In this document: positions 24,520-34,230 of the stretch, piece by piece | How positions within the stretch are numbered: position 1 is the stretch's first letter | Layout: every line of letters starts with the position of its first letter | From: Bacteroidia bacterium | GTDB lineage: Bacteria; Bacteroidota; Bacteroidia; AKYH767-A; OLB10 | Assembly (NCBI GenBank): GCA_025450095.1 | Contig: JANWID010000100.1 | Span: 1 to 37,816 of the forward strand | DNA length: 37,816 bases | Reading direction: 5' to 3' | Program-made: the position numbers and the translations under genes | The notes under the pieces: model-generated | What the model saw: the letters and a program-made list of their open reading frames with translations, nothing else | Database searches by the model: none | Told to the model about the DNA's origin: nothing

Positions 24520-26256
24520 TTGTTAATTTACAGCACCGATCTTCATATATGCACCGGTCTTTATTTGATTCATTTATCCCAAACGATTTATTATTCCAGT
24601 AAGACAATTGGTTGCATAACAAAACTGAGTTGCGCCGGAACCGTTGAGTGGGAGCGGTTTTACGAGGAATCGTACAATGTCCTTCCTGTGGATTTAATTC
24701 CTCAACAGGATAATGGTTGCGTTGCATTACTTTCCGTGAGAAAGGCCGGAGGAGATTATCAAAATGCTGTACTTCGTATAGACGCGGCAGGTAATACGGT
24801 ATGGACGCAGCGCATAGAGATGCAGGCAGGCAATACAACCGGTTGTATGGCACAGGATGCCGATGGCAGTATTTATACCTGTGGTAATGATACCGTACCG
24901 GGCACCGGGCACCGGGGGACTATCCTCGCAAAAATAAATCCGGAAGGAACACTTTTATGGGTGAAGCAATACGCCGAGCTGATCGATCATGCCCCCAGGG
25001 CGTTAACAGTTACCAGCGATCACAAAGTTGCGGTAACGGGAAATGCGGTGTTAGCAGGTGTTCAATTTACTAATGTCTTTGTATTCATCGTTGACGAAGA
25101 CGGCAATTTCCTCAAGAGGAAAATTTATACTACTACATATGATGATGAACCACTTTCTATTTGCGCCGATCACTCCGGTAATTTAGCAGTAACTGGTTAT
25201 TCATATTTTATAAATACACAATGGGATATTTTTTTTCTGAAACTGGACGGGCAGCTTAATGTGTTGCAGTCAAAATTTTATGATTTAGGAACTGCTCAAG
25301 GTGAACAGGCGAGATATATTTCACCATCGGACGCAAATACATTTGCAATTTTTGGTGATGAAGGCGGGTTCAATGAACGAAATCCATTGCTGATAAAAAC
25401 GGATGCAGATGGAAATATAATCTGGTCACGACACTATACCATCTCACCACAGTTTACGAATTATTTATTTCACGGTTCACAGGCAAGTGACGGAGGTTAT
25501 CTCATGACCGGTGATGCGCGACCCGCAAACCAGTTCCGGATTGCACCGTTTATTAAGACGGATGCTAATGGTGATATGGGATGCCTGAATAATACTATTA
25601 ATGTAAGTTCAAGAACTGAACAGTTTTCCGTGTTCGATACATTGCTGGTTGAATTCGCACCGGTTTTTTCAGAGGACATAAGTCCTGTTCCTTATGCTGT
25701 TAATCCGCTGCCCACATCCAATACCACGTATTGTCAGAACCTTGTTCCCTGCGGTAATTTCTCTCTGACCGCAACCGCATTGTGTCCAATTCCCTGCTTT
25801 ACATTTAATGAACAAAGTTACCTGGCCAGCACCTGGGAATGGACTTTTGAAAACGGTGTACCTGCAACCTCAACAGATCAAAATCCTCCGCTGGTTTGTT
25901 TCGATAGTCCGGGACTTCATGAAGTAACGCTTGTTTTCACGAACCAATATGGATCAACTTCCTGGTCTGAATTTGTAAATGCACAGCCGGATTGTCCTTT
26001 CACCATTCCCAATATTTTTACACCTAACGGGGACGGCCTGAACGAAGTTTTTCAGGCAGATGGATTGCTGGAGCCATTTACTTTAACTGTATTCAACCGC
26101 TGGGGTCTGGAAGTTTTTTCATCAGGCAGTCCCGGAAAAGGTTGGGATGGTAAATCAGAACATGGAAAGAAAGTTCCGCCAGGAGTTTATTATTATGTGC
26201 TGTTTCTTCCGCAAAGCAACAGGAATTTCAATGGTACCATAACACTGATGGAATAA
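24520..26256 (+). CDS. Secreted repeat protein with PKD-like and gliding-motility-associated C-terminal domains; 5' end uncertain
   Basis: About 578 residues. The body is a beta-propeller-like repeat (AVLRIDAAGNTVWTQRIE, LAKINPEGTLLWVKQYAE, FFLKLDGQLNVLQSKFYD, LIKTDADGNIIWSRHYT). A PKD-like segment follows (WEWTFENGVPATSTDQNPPL), and the C-terminus FTIPNIFTPNGDGLNEVFQA...NRWGLEVF is the gliding-associated (T9SS type B) sorting domain. The N-terminus is wrong for a cargo protein: the only starter is TTG at 24520, a stop precedes it at 24496-24498, and no signal peptide is visible. An ATG at 24495 in another frame (MKPCIQAFF) meets a run of seven T at 24515-24521. The gene may be 5'-truncated or frameshifted there. 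Confidence 0.8.
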   Translation: MLIYSTDLHICTGLYLIHLSQTIYYSSKTIGCITKLSCAGTVEWERFYEESYNVLPVDLIPQQDNGCVALLSVRKAGGDYQNAVLRIDAAGNTVWTQRIEMQAGNTTGCMAQDADGSIYTCGNDTVPGTGHRGTILAKINPEGTLLWVKQYAELIDHAPRALTVTSDHKVAVTGNAVLAGVQFTNVFVFIVDEDGNFLKRKIYTTTYDDEPLSICADHSGNLAVTGYSYFINTQWDIFFLKLDGQLNVLQSKFYDLGTAQGEQARYISPSDANTFAIFGDEGGFNERNPLLIKTDADGNIIWSRHYTISPQFTNYLFHGSQASDGGYLMTGDARPANQFRIAPFIKTDANGDMGCLNNTINVSSRTEQFSVFDTLLVEFAPVFSEDISPVPYAVNPLPTSNTTYCQNLVPCGNFSLTATALCPIPCFTFNEQSYLASTWEWTFENGVPATSTDQNPPLVCFDSPGLHEVTLVFTNQYGSTSWSEFVNAQPDCPFTIPNIFTPNGDGLNEVFQADGLLEPFTLTVFNRWGLEVFSSGSPGKGWDGKSEHGKKVPPGVYYYVLFLPQSNRNFNGTITLME

Positions 26257-26335
26257 TATTAATATTTTCAAAATTTTTTCGGATACATATTTTTTATGTA
26301 TAAATTTCGACACTTAACTTTTATAAGCCGCAAAA

Positions 26336-27103
26336 TTGAATACCAGTAATTGGAGGGCATTTTTAGAGGAAGCCGGTGGTATCAGCGCTTTCGTGGGACG
26401 ATTTTTCAGGGAAGGATTACGGCCCCGGTTCGAGTGGCATGAGTTTTTTAGGCAATGTTATATCATCGGGTACAAATCCATTCCGCTTGTCGGGCTTACT
26501 GCCGCCATCATGGGCCTGGTGCTTACTGTTCAATCGCGGCCTACACTTGAAGATTTTGGAGCCGAAGCGTGGTTACCTTCCATGGTTGCTGTTTCTGTAA
26601 TCCGGGAAATCGGGCCCGTATTAACAGCGCTGATCTGTGCAGGTAAAGTAGGATCGAGTATTGGCGCTGAACTGGGTTCCATGAAAGTGACAGAACAAAT
26701 AGATGCCATGGAAGTATCGGGTACAAATCCTTTTAAATTCCTTGTTGTAACAAGAGTTATGGCAGCCACATTGATGTTGCCGGTCCTGGTAATGATAGCC
26801 GATTTACTGGCATTGTATGCATCATATCTTGGAGTGAATATTAAAGATGTGGTAAGTTTTCGTTTATATTACAACCAGGTTTTTGAATTTTTATACTTCT
26901 CCGATTTCGTACCTGCATTTATAAAATCTTATTTCTTTGGTTTTGCCATAGGAATTATCGGGTGTTATAAAGGCTACAATTCAAAAAAGGGAACTGAAGG
27001 TGTTGGACATTCTGCAAATTCATCAGTCGTAATTTCCTCTTTGGTTATATTTGTATTGGATCTGATTGCGGTACAGGTAACCGATCTGTTCGGTTTAAAT
27101 TAA
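26336..27103 (+). CDS. MlaE-family lipid ABC permease with a TTG start
   Basis: A 255-residue MlaE/YrbE permease. The core is YKSIPLVGLTAAIMGLVLTVQ, then SVIREIGPVLTALICAGKVGSSIGAELGSMKVTEQIDAMEVSGTNP, the conserved MlaE stretch, and about five membrane segments. It would form the inner-membrane part of an Mla-type phospholipid transporter. Translation must begin at TTG 26336: an in-frame TAA lies at 26324-26326 and no ATG occurs before the conserved start FLEEAGGISAFVGRFFREGL. TAAATTTC at 26301-26308 is a near-match to the -7 box. It is the first gene of a three-gene operon, with one base before the ATPase ATG. Confidence 0.95.
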   Translation: MNTSNWRAFLEEAGGISAFVGRFFREGLRPRFEWHEFFRQCYIIGYKSIPLVGLTAAIMGLVLTVQSRPTLEDFGAEAWLPSMVAVSVIREIGPVLTALICAGKVGSSIGAELGSMKVTEQIDAMEVSGTNPFKFLVVTRVMAATLMLPVLVMIADLLALYASYLGVNIKDVVSFRLYYNQVFEFLYFSDFVPAFIKSYFFGFAIGIIGCYKGYNSKKGTEGVGHSANSSVVISSLVIFVLDLIAVQVTDLFGLN

Positions 27104-27104
27104 A

Positions 27105-27872
27105 ATGGGAAAGCAGCAAACCACAAATACCCCAGCTGAACCTGTGATTGAAATATCGCATGTACACAAATCCTTTGGAAGCAACCATGTGCTGAACGAT
27201 TTCAACCTGGTATTGAATAAAGGTGAGAACGTGGTAGTGCTTGGTAAATCCGGATCCGGCAAATCGGTATTGATAAAATGCGTGGTGGGTTTAATGTTGC
27301 AGGATTCAGGTTCTATAAAAGTCCTGGGAAGTGAAATTTCAGAACTTTCCCAGGAGGAACTGGATCAGATTCGTGTCAAAATCGGTTTCTTATTTCAGAA
27401 CAGCGCACTGTATGATTCCATGACGGTGCGTGAAAACCTGGAGTTCCCGATGCGCCGGCACCTGGAGCATATTGAAAAGCAGGAAGCAGACCATCTTATT
27501 GAAGAAGCTTTGGAAAACGTTGGATTGTTAAATGCTATCGATATGATGCCTGCTGATTTGTCCGGGGGTATGCGAAAACGGATCGGGCTTGCGAGAACAC
27601 TGATTCTTAAACCTGAAATTATTCTGTATGATGAACCCACCACCGGACTTGATCCGATTACCGGGCGCGAAATCGTAGACTTGATTATGGAGTTGCAAAC
27701 AAAGTATAATACCTCATCCATTATTATCAGCCATGACATGCACGTTGCCAAAACAACATCAAACAGGGTAGCTATCCTGGTGGATGGGAAAAATTATGCT
27801 GAAGGAACCTACGATGAGTTGCGAAAAATGAACGATGAGAAAGTGAAACAATTTTTTGAAAATACAGAATGA
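27105..27872 (+). CDS. MlaF-family lipid ABC ATPase
   Basis: A 255-residue ABC ATPase. It has Walker A GKSGSGKS at 47-54, the ABC signature LSGGM at 152-156, Walker B IILYDEP with D176 and the catalytic E177, and the H-loop IISHDMH. It energises the MlaE permease. It starts 1 nt after the permease stop, and its stop overlaps the start of the MCE gene (ATGA at 27869). Confidence 0.95.
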   Translation: MGKQQTTNTPAEPVIEISHVHKSFGSNHVLNDFNLVLNKGENVVVLGKSGSGKSVLIKCVVGLMLQDSGSIKVLGSEISELSQEELDQIRVKIGFLFQNSALYDSMTVRENLEFPMRRHLEHIEKQEADHLIEEALENVGLLNAIDMMPADLSGGMRKRIGLARTLILKPEIILYDEPTTGLDPITGREIVDLIMELQTKYNTSSIIISHDMHVAKTTSNRVAILVDGKNYAEGTYDELRKMNDEKVKQFFENTE

Positions 27873-28825
27873 AAAAAGATCTCCCCAATAACATCCGGCT
27901 TGGTCTGTTCGTAACCATTGGCACTGCTGTGCTCATCATGGCGTTATACTATATCGGTAGCAAACGTGATCTCTTCAGCAAAACCATTCTCATCAGTTCA
28001 CAGTTTTATAATGTGAACGGATTAATTGCAGGCAACAATGTTCGATATGCAGGAATTGATATCGGAACAGTTGATAAAGTTGTTATCGAAAATGATTCCA
28101 ATGTAACGGTGTACATGGTTATTGGAAAAAACAACAGCAGGTTCATCCGGAAAAATTCATTGGCATCCGTAGGAACTGACGGGCTCATGGGGAATAAACT
28201 GGTTAACATTAACCCCGGATCCGGCGCCGCACCAATAGTTGAAGACGGTGATATGATTGAATCTCTGAAACCGGTTGAAAATGATGAAATGATCCGGACG
28301 CTGAATGAAACCAATGATAATCTTGCCGCGATAACAGGTGATCTTCGAAAGTTCACATCCAAGCTGAATAAGAATCGTGGAATTTTAAAACTCATCGACG
28401 ATTCTGCTTCCACCGAAAATATCCGGCAGGCTTTACTTTCCATTCGTGTAGCCGCTGAAAATGCGAATCGCATAATAGCTGAGCTAAACCACTTAGCCGC
28501 CGGCCTGAATAATGGCGATGGATTGGCAGGAGTACTTTTAAAGGATACTGTTACCGCACGTCAATTACAAAGCACAATAAGCAATCTTGAAAAAGTATCG
28601 GATAGCCTGAATACTGTAATGAAAAGTTTGAATGAATTTGCAGTAAGCGTAAACAATCCCGAAGGACTTGTTTACACCGTTACAAACGACACTGCGCTTT
28701 CGGACGATGTAAAAAGCAGCGTTAAAAATCTTGAAGAAGGAACGATTCTCTTAAACGAGAACCTTCGTGCCATGCGGACACATTGGTTGTTTAAGAAATA
28801 TTTTAAGGATGAGGGAAAAAAGTAG
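27869..28825 (+). CDS. MlaD-family MCE-domain protein
   Basis: A 318-residue protein with an N-terminal membrane anchor (LGLFVTIGTAVLIMALYYIG), a single MCE domain at about 38-118 (VNGLIAGNNVRYAGIDIGTV, NSLASVGTDGLMGNKLVNI) and a long alpha-helical C-terminal region. It would form the periplasmic ring that carries lipids between membranes with the permease and ATPase before it. Overlap with the ATPase gene indicates translational coupling. The order permease-ATPase-MCE is the usual Bacteroidota form; no mlaC- or mlaB-like gene is in the window. It ends in TAG, which shows that TAG is an ordinary stop in this organism. Confidence 0.95.
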   Translation: MKKDLPNNIRLGLFVTIGTAVLIMALYYIGSKRDLFSKTILISSQFYNVNGLIAGNNVRYAGIDIGTVDKVVIENDSNVTVYMVIGKNNSRFIRKNSLASVGTDGLMGNKLVNINPGSGAAPIVEDGDMIESLKPVENDEMIRTLNETNDNLAAITGDLRKFTSKLNKNRGILKLIDDSASTENIRQALLSIRVAAENANRIIAELNHLAAGLNNGDGLAGVLLKDTVTARQLQSTISNLEKVSDSLNTVMKSLNEFAVSVNNPEGLVYTVTNDTALSDDVKSSVKNLEEGTILLNENLRAMRTHWLFKKYFKDEGKK

Positions 28826-29163
28826 ATACGGAAGGTACAGATTACAGATTCTTTGACTGTACGGAATCGGATGTACTGATTACAGATGACAGGCAGACAG
28901 AGGTGTCGATAATTCAGCAAAGAAGTTTTTTTGGAATTATGAATGATCGAACATGCTGCTAATTTGATGCGATTTCTCACTTCGCCCTTGTAGCTTGCGC
29001 TTAGCTTCAGGGACTTCGTTCGGAATGACGATTCATTTTTGGAGAAAAATGGGCGGGGGAGGCGGCATCGGTAACACCAGAGAATTCATTCACAACATCC
29101 GCCTCCCCCGCCCATATTCACCCTAATTAAGTACGTCATCCCAAACGCCAGTGAGGTATCTTA
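28826..29163. repeat. Composite palindromic repeat region after the mla operon
   Basis: The first part (28829-28910) repeats GGTACAGATTACAGATT and TACGGAATCGGATGTA, the word family seen at 19587 and 31696, and begins directly after the mlaD-like stop. The second part is an imperfect inverted repeat: GACTTCGTTCGGAATGACG at about 29012-29030 and CGTCATCCCAAACGCCAGTG at 29133-29152. Within it lies a perfect 17-bp GC-rich stem, 29049-29065 with 29099-29115 (core GGGCGGGGGAGGCGG), around a 33-nt loop. There is no gene in 28826-29277. Confidence 0.75.
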
Positions 29164-29245
29164 TTTTATAAGCACAATGGAAATGCGTAAGAGAATGTAA
29201 TTCTCATCATGGGCGAATGCTTCTTTTACAAGAAGAATAATTCGC

Positions 29246-29253
29246 TATCTTTG
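29246..29253 (+). promoter_or_regulatory. -7 box (TATCTTTG) of the interrupted lipoprotein gene
   Basis: A perfect TAnnTTTG match 24 nt before the ATG at 29278. A TTTT at 29224-29227 stands at the right distance (18 nt) for a weak -33 element. Confidence 0.45.
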
Positions 29254-29277
29254 TTTTATTACCACAAATCGATAATC

Positions 29278-29907
29278 ATGAAAAGAACTATTATTCTGGT
29301 TTTAAGCTGTGTGACAATAACATTATATTCCTGCAGCGATAAAAAAAATACCGAATCGCAAAGCCCGATTACACCTGCTCAGGAAATTGTGAATGACGGA
29401 TCACTTCCGGCACCTGCACCGGCAGCACCGGCATCAGGCGCTACTCCCATTACTGTGGAACCGGTTACAATGACATCCTCTAACGGTCAGGCGGTTCCGG
29501 CTACTGGTGCAACTGCTCAACCCGCGGCATCCAATGAGGCATTGAATCCGCCTCACGGTCAACCGGGTCATCGCTGTGATATAGCTGTTGGTGTACCATT
29601 ATCAGCACCTCCCGGTACTGGCACTCCGGCAATGTCTTCCAGCCCTTCAACGGCTCCATCCGGAAACACCCAAATGCCCACGGCAGAATCTAAAACAGTA
29701 ACAGAAAAAGTTGTATTTCAACCAGGACCCGCTCCTAATAGTCCCTCTTCATAGTCCGGAGCTCCGGTTACTGCATCCCCCGGTTCAGCCAAAACTGCAC
29801 CAGCTTCCACCACTCCTGTTGTGACAGCTCCGGGAATGAATCCTCCGCACGGTGAACCCGGACATGATTGTTCTGTCGCTGTAGGAGCACCATTACCGAA
29901 AAAGTAA
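29278..29907 (+). pseudogene. Pro/Ala-rich lipoprotein with duplicated NPPHGQPGH motif, interrupted by an in-frame TAG
   Basis: The ATG at 29278 gives a lipoprotein signal (KRTIILVLSCVTITLYSCSD), then a low-complexity Pro/Ala/Thr tail and a motif LNPPHGQPGHRCDIAVGVPL. A TAG at 29752-29754 ends this frame after 158 residues. The same frame continues without any other stop to TAA at 29905-29907 and encodes a second copy of the motif, MNPPHGEPGHDCSVAVGAPL, followed by PKK. The downstream part is therefore the true C-terminus. CAG to TAG is one simple change that explains it. A start upstream at 29209 would place coding over the promoter and is not used. The function of the motif is unknown; the Cys and His could bind metal. 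Confidence 0.85.
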
Positions 29908-30020
29908 AATCCGAATTTTTATTTCTTTAATATTCTGATTTCACATCAGACACACCTGAGGTAATTCAATTTGAAAAAGAAATTACCTGCGTTGTGAATT
30001 TCGAATATTGACCTTTCAAT

Positions 30021-31655
<1,635 letters not shown>

Positions 31656-31695
31656 TTAATTTGGGGGTGCAAAGGTAGTAAAAAAAGTTGAATTA

Positions 31696-31810
31696 GGTAT
31701 GGATTACAGATTCATAATAAACGCGGAATCGGATGTGCAGATTACAGATTGCATAACAAGAGAATCGATCTGTAATCTGTAATCCCCGCCTGAAGTCGGA
31801 CAGGCGTACC
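31696..31810. repeat. GGATTACAGATT palindromic repeat abutting the MFS stop codon
   Basis: The left part GGTATGGATTACAGATT (31696-31712) and the right part AATCTGTAATCC (about 31774-31785) pair; the right end extends to CGTACC at 31805-31810, matching GGTA at the left end. One base separates it from the TGA stop (31812-31814) of the MFS gene. There is no gene inside. Confidence 0.75.
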
Positions 31811-31811
31811 A

Positions 31812-33023
31812 TCAACGATGTTTCGTGAGATATCGGATCGACAACAACAAACTGATCAGCGATAAAATAGCACCCACTAAAAATGGCGCTCCCGGAAAAT
31901 GTATTGGTGTATTGGGTGATGTAAAAAAAGCAAACAAACCAGTCATGAGAGGCGGGCCAACAATAGAGGAAATGCTCACCATGCCTGCGATAATTCCCTG
32001 CAACTCTCCCTGCTGTGTGTCGGAAACCTGGTTCGACATGATTCCCTGTATGGCAGGACCTGTTATCCCGCCAAGGCAATAAGGCACCAAAAACGCGAAC
32101 ATCATCCATCCCTGGTTGGCGAAAGCGAAGAGTGATAATCCTATTATGTATAAAAGCATCCCGGTGTATACAGATTTATTGGGGCCTAATTTCGGATTGA
32201 TAAAACGGATCAGTAATCCTTGCACAAGTCCCACAAGCAATCCCGCTGTTCCCAGTGAATATCCGATCATCGATTCGCTCCAGTTGAATTTTGCAATTGT
32301 AAAAAACGACCAGGTGCTTTGTACTGCGTGAGCAGCCACGGTAACAAAAAACAGTGAAAATATCAGTCCGGATAATAACGGGTATTTCCGCAATTGTTTC
32401 AATGCACCAACAGGGTTTGCACGTTTCCATTCAAACTTTCTGCGTTTATCCACAGGGAGTGATTCCGGTAATATAAAATATCCATACAGCCAGTTCAGCA
32501 AGGTAAATCCCGCGGCAGCAAAAAACGGCACCCGCGGACCAAATTCTCCCAACAGACCACCGATTACAGGTCCCACAATAAAGCCGATACCAAATGCGGC
32601 ACCCACCATTCCGAAATTCTGCGCACGTTTTTCCGGTGTGCTGATATCGGCAATATAAGCCATGGCGGTAGTGATACTGGCACCGCAGATTCCCGCGATA
32701 ATGCGTCCGGCGAATAGCCATCCGATAGTTGGAACAACAGCCATCAGCAGGTAATCGAGACAAAATCCAAACAGCGCCGTAAGCAAAACCGGACGCCGGC
32801 CATAACAGTCGCTTAAGTTTCCTAAAATAGGCGAAGCCACGAATTGCATTCCGGCGAATGCGAATAACATCAGGCCTCCATATTCAGCAGCTTCACCAAT
32901 AGTGCACCCCGTTAGTGACTGGATTAATGCCGGCATTACCGGAATGATAATACCCAGTCCGGTGATATCGATTATTAGTGTGAGAAAAATAAATCCAATG
33001 GAAGGAGATCTGGAAACAAACAT
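31812..33023 (-). CDS. TetA-like (TCR/Tet family) MFS transporter
   Basis: A 403-residue, 12-TM drug:H+ antiporter-type MFS protein. It starts FIFLTLIIDITGLGIIIPVMP, then motif A GNLSDCYGRRPVLL and motif C GIGFIVGPVIGGLLGEFGPR, both as in TetA. The long central loop (PESLPVDKRRKFEWKRANPV) also fits. A tetracycline role is not shown; many chromosomal relatives have unknown substrates. It is followed on the same strand, after a palindromic repeat, by the ABC-F gene, and preceded by a small gene at 33114-33413 (90 nt gap). Confidence 0.9.
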   Translation of the reverse strand: MFVSRSPSIGFIFLTLIIDITGLGIIIPVMPALIQSLTGCTIGEAAEYGGLMLFAFAGMQFVASPILGNLSDCYGRRPVLLTALFGFCLDYLLMAVVPTIGWLFAGRIIAGICGASITTAMAYIADISTPEKRAQNFGMVGAAFGIGFIVGPVIGGLLGEFGPRVPFFAAAGFTLLNWLYGYFILPESLPVDKRRKFEWKRANPVGALKQLRKYPLLSGLIFSLFFVTVAAHAVQSTWSFFTIAKFNWSESMIGYSLGTAGLLVGLVQGLLIRFINPKLGPNKSVYTGMLLYIIGLSLFAFANQGWMMFAFLVPYCLGGITGPAIQGIMSNQVSDTQQGELQGIIAGMVSISSIVGPPLMTGLFAFFTSPNTPIHFPGAPFLVGAILSLISLLLSIRYLTKHR

Positions 33024-33113
33024 ACAATTATGAAAGCGGCTGTGGTCAGTTACGGGCCGGTGAAGATAAAGAATGTTTCAGGGAAAATGTGCGATGATCA
33101 TAAAACAAAAAGA

Positions 33114-33413
33114 TCAGGCTCCGGAAAGCTTCAGGATTTCACGTTCGGAGGATTCCACATGTTGTTTAAACCGATGGTACCATTCGTTCCAAACGCCGCC
33201 GGTCATTTCGCTTTCAAGCTGCTTTTCGAAGTCATCTAGTTTTTCATATCCCGATTCAAAAATCATGCGGTACGATGGTCCGGTAAAATCAGTGAGCATC
33301 CTGCTATGAAGTGTAGTCGCAAACATCTTCTTGGTCATTGCTTCATCCACCAATGATTTGGCATCCTTATAGTGCCCGAATTTAAGTCGGAAAATTTCCC
33401 GAACAATATACAT
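33114..33413 (-). CDS. Small conserved-looking protein (possible NIPSNAP-like alpha-beta barrel)
   Basis: A 99-residue cytoplasmic protein with no signal peptide: MYIVREIFRLKFGHYKDAKS, then TDFTGPSYRMIFESGYEKLD and EWYHRFKQHVESSEREILKL. The strand-helix-strand pattern and the terminal WY..F..HV..SEREI helix resemble dimeric alpha-beta barrel or NIPSNAP-type proteins, but I am not certain. It lies 90 nt upstream of the TetA-like MFS gene on the same strand and may be co-transcribed with it. Confidence 0.6.
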   Translation of the reverse strand: MYIVREIFRLKFGHYKDAKSLVDEAMTKKMFATTLHSRMLTDFTGPSYRMIFESGYEKLDDFEKQLESEMTGGVWNEWYHRFKQHVESSEREILKLSGA

Positions 33414-33549
33414 GTAATTAAGTTTTGGCTTCTGATACCTTGCTACTCTAAATTAAATAATTATTAATTAATAATCAATTCCTGCAGGTATACTTTCTGA
33501 CTCTATTAAACTTTTAAGCATAACAACAACTCTTTTGCTGATAAAATGT

Positions 33550-33557
33550 TAAATTTG
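33550..33557 (+). promoter_or_regulatory. -7 box (TAAATTTG) of msrB
   Basis: A perfect TAnnTTTG match 37 nt before the ATG at 33595. TTTG at 33534-33537 is too close (12 nt) to be a normal -33 element. Confidence 0.4.
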
Positions 33558-33594
33558 AATAACACAAAATAATTAATTCAAAATAAAGTTTGCA

Positions 33595-34137
33595 ATGGCT
33601 TCCTGCTATTTGAATATCTGGATCATCCTTCTCCTTTCAAGCTGTGGTGATTCCGCGCAGCCTGTTGCAAATGTCATTACTTCTAACCCTATGTCTGCAT
33701 CTCAAACAACTTCCAATCCCTATTATTCAAGAACCGACACAACCCATTTAAATGTTTCTGATGCGGAATGGAAACGTGTATTGCCCGATAGTGTGTATCA
33801 AATTGCCCGTAATAAAGGGACAGAACGAGCATTTACCGGGAAATTCTGGGATTTTGAAGGGACCGGTTCGTATTATTGTGCTGCCTGTGGTAATGCTTTG
33901 TTCCGATCCGATTCCAAATTTGCAAGTTCCTGCGGTTGGCCGAGCTTTTATGAGGCATTACGCCCTAACAGTGTGGTCTATCACGCCGATTATGCATATG
34001 GTATGACCCGAATTGAAGTAGTTTGTGGCCGCTGCGACGGCCACCTGGGTCATATTTTTGATGACGGCCCTCCTCCTACCGGCAAGCGTTTCTGCATGAA
34101 TTCTATCATGCTGGATTTTGAGCCGGATAAAATGTAA
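33595..34137 (+). CDS. msrB: Exported peptide-methionine (R)-S-oxide reductase
   Basis: A 180-residue MsrB with an N-terminal lipoprotein-type signal (IWIILLLSSCGDS), so it acts in the periplasm or at the outer membrane. Zinc ligands are C95/C98 (YYCAACGNALF) and C144/C147 (VVCGRCDGHLGH). The catalytic Cys is C167 (GKRFCMNSIML), and C113 in SSCGWPSF is at the position of the resolving Cys. It repairs oxidised methionine in exported proteins. It is a single gene with its own -7 box. The ArsR-SRPBCC pair that follows has a separate promoter. Confidence 0.95.
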   Translation: MASCYLNIWIILLLSSCGDSAQPVANVITSNPMSASQTTSNPYYSRTDTTHLNVSDAEWKRVLPDSVYQIARNKGTERAFTGKFWDFEGTGSYYCAACGNALFRSDSKFASSCGWPSFYEALRPNSVVYHADYAYGMTRIEVVCGRCDGHLGHIFDDGPPPTGKRFCMNSIMLDFEPDKM

Positions 34138-34172
34138 CCGGGCACAGTTACAATTATTTTAACTTTTTTTAA

Positions 34173-34218
34173 TATGCAACCGGTTTATTGCATATATTTG
34201 CAACCATTCGATTGCATA
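34173..34218 (+). promoter_or_regulatory. Two tandem operators that bracket the -7 box of the arsR-type gene
   Basis: Site 1 is TATGCAA (34173-34179), 8 nt, TTGCATA (34188-34194). Site 2 is TTTGCAA (34197-34203), 8 nt, TTGCATA (34212-34218). The arms in site 1 are perfectly inverted and site 2 differs by one base; the sites repeat at a 24-bp pitch. TATATTTG (34193-34200), a perfect -7 box, lies across their junction. A repressor on either site would block the sigma factor. The gene that follows encodes an ArsR-type repressor, so autoregulation is likely. Confidence 0.8.
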
Positions 34219-34230
34219 TAAAATAAAAAA

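Noticed and set aside
29752..29754. TAG reassigned to an amino acid in this organism
   Set aside because: TAG is the normal terminal stop of the mlaD-like gene (28823-28825) and the XRE gene (16180-16182).
31812..33023. Acquired tetracycline-resistance gene
   Set aside because: The protein is TetA-like, but there is no mobile-element or TetR context, and many chromosomal relatives have other substrates.
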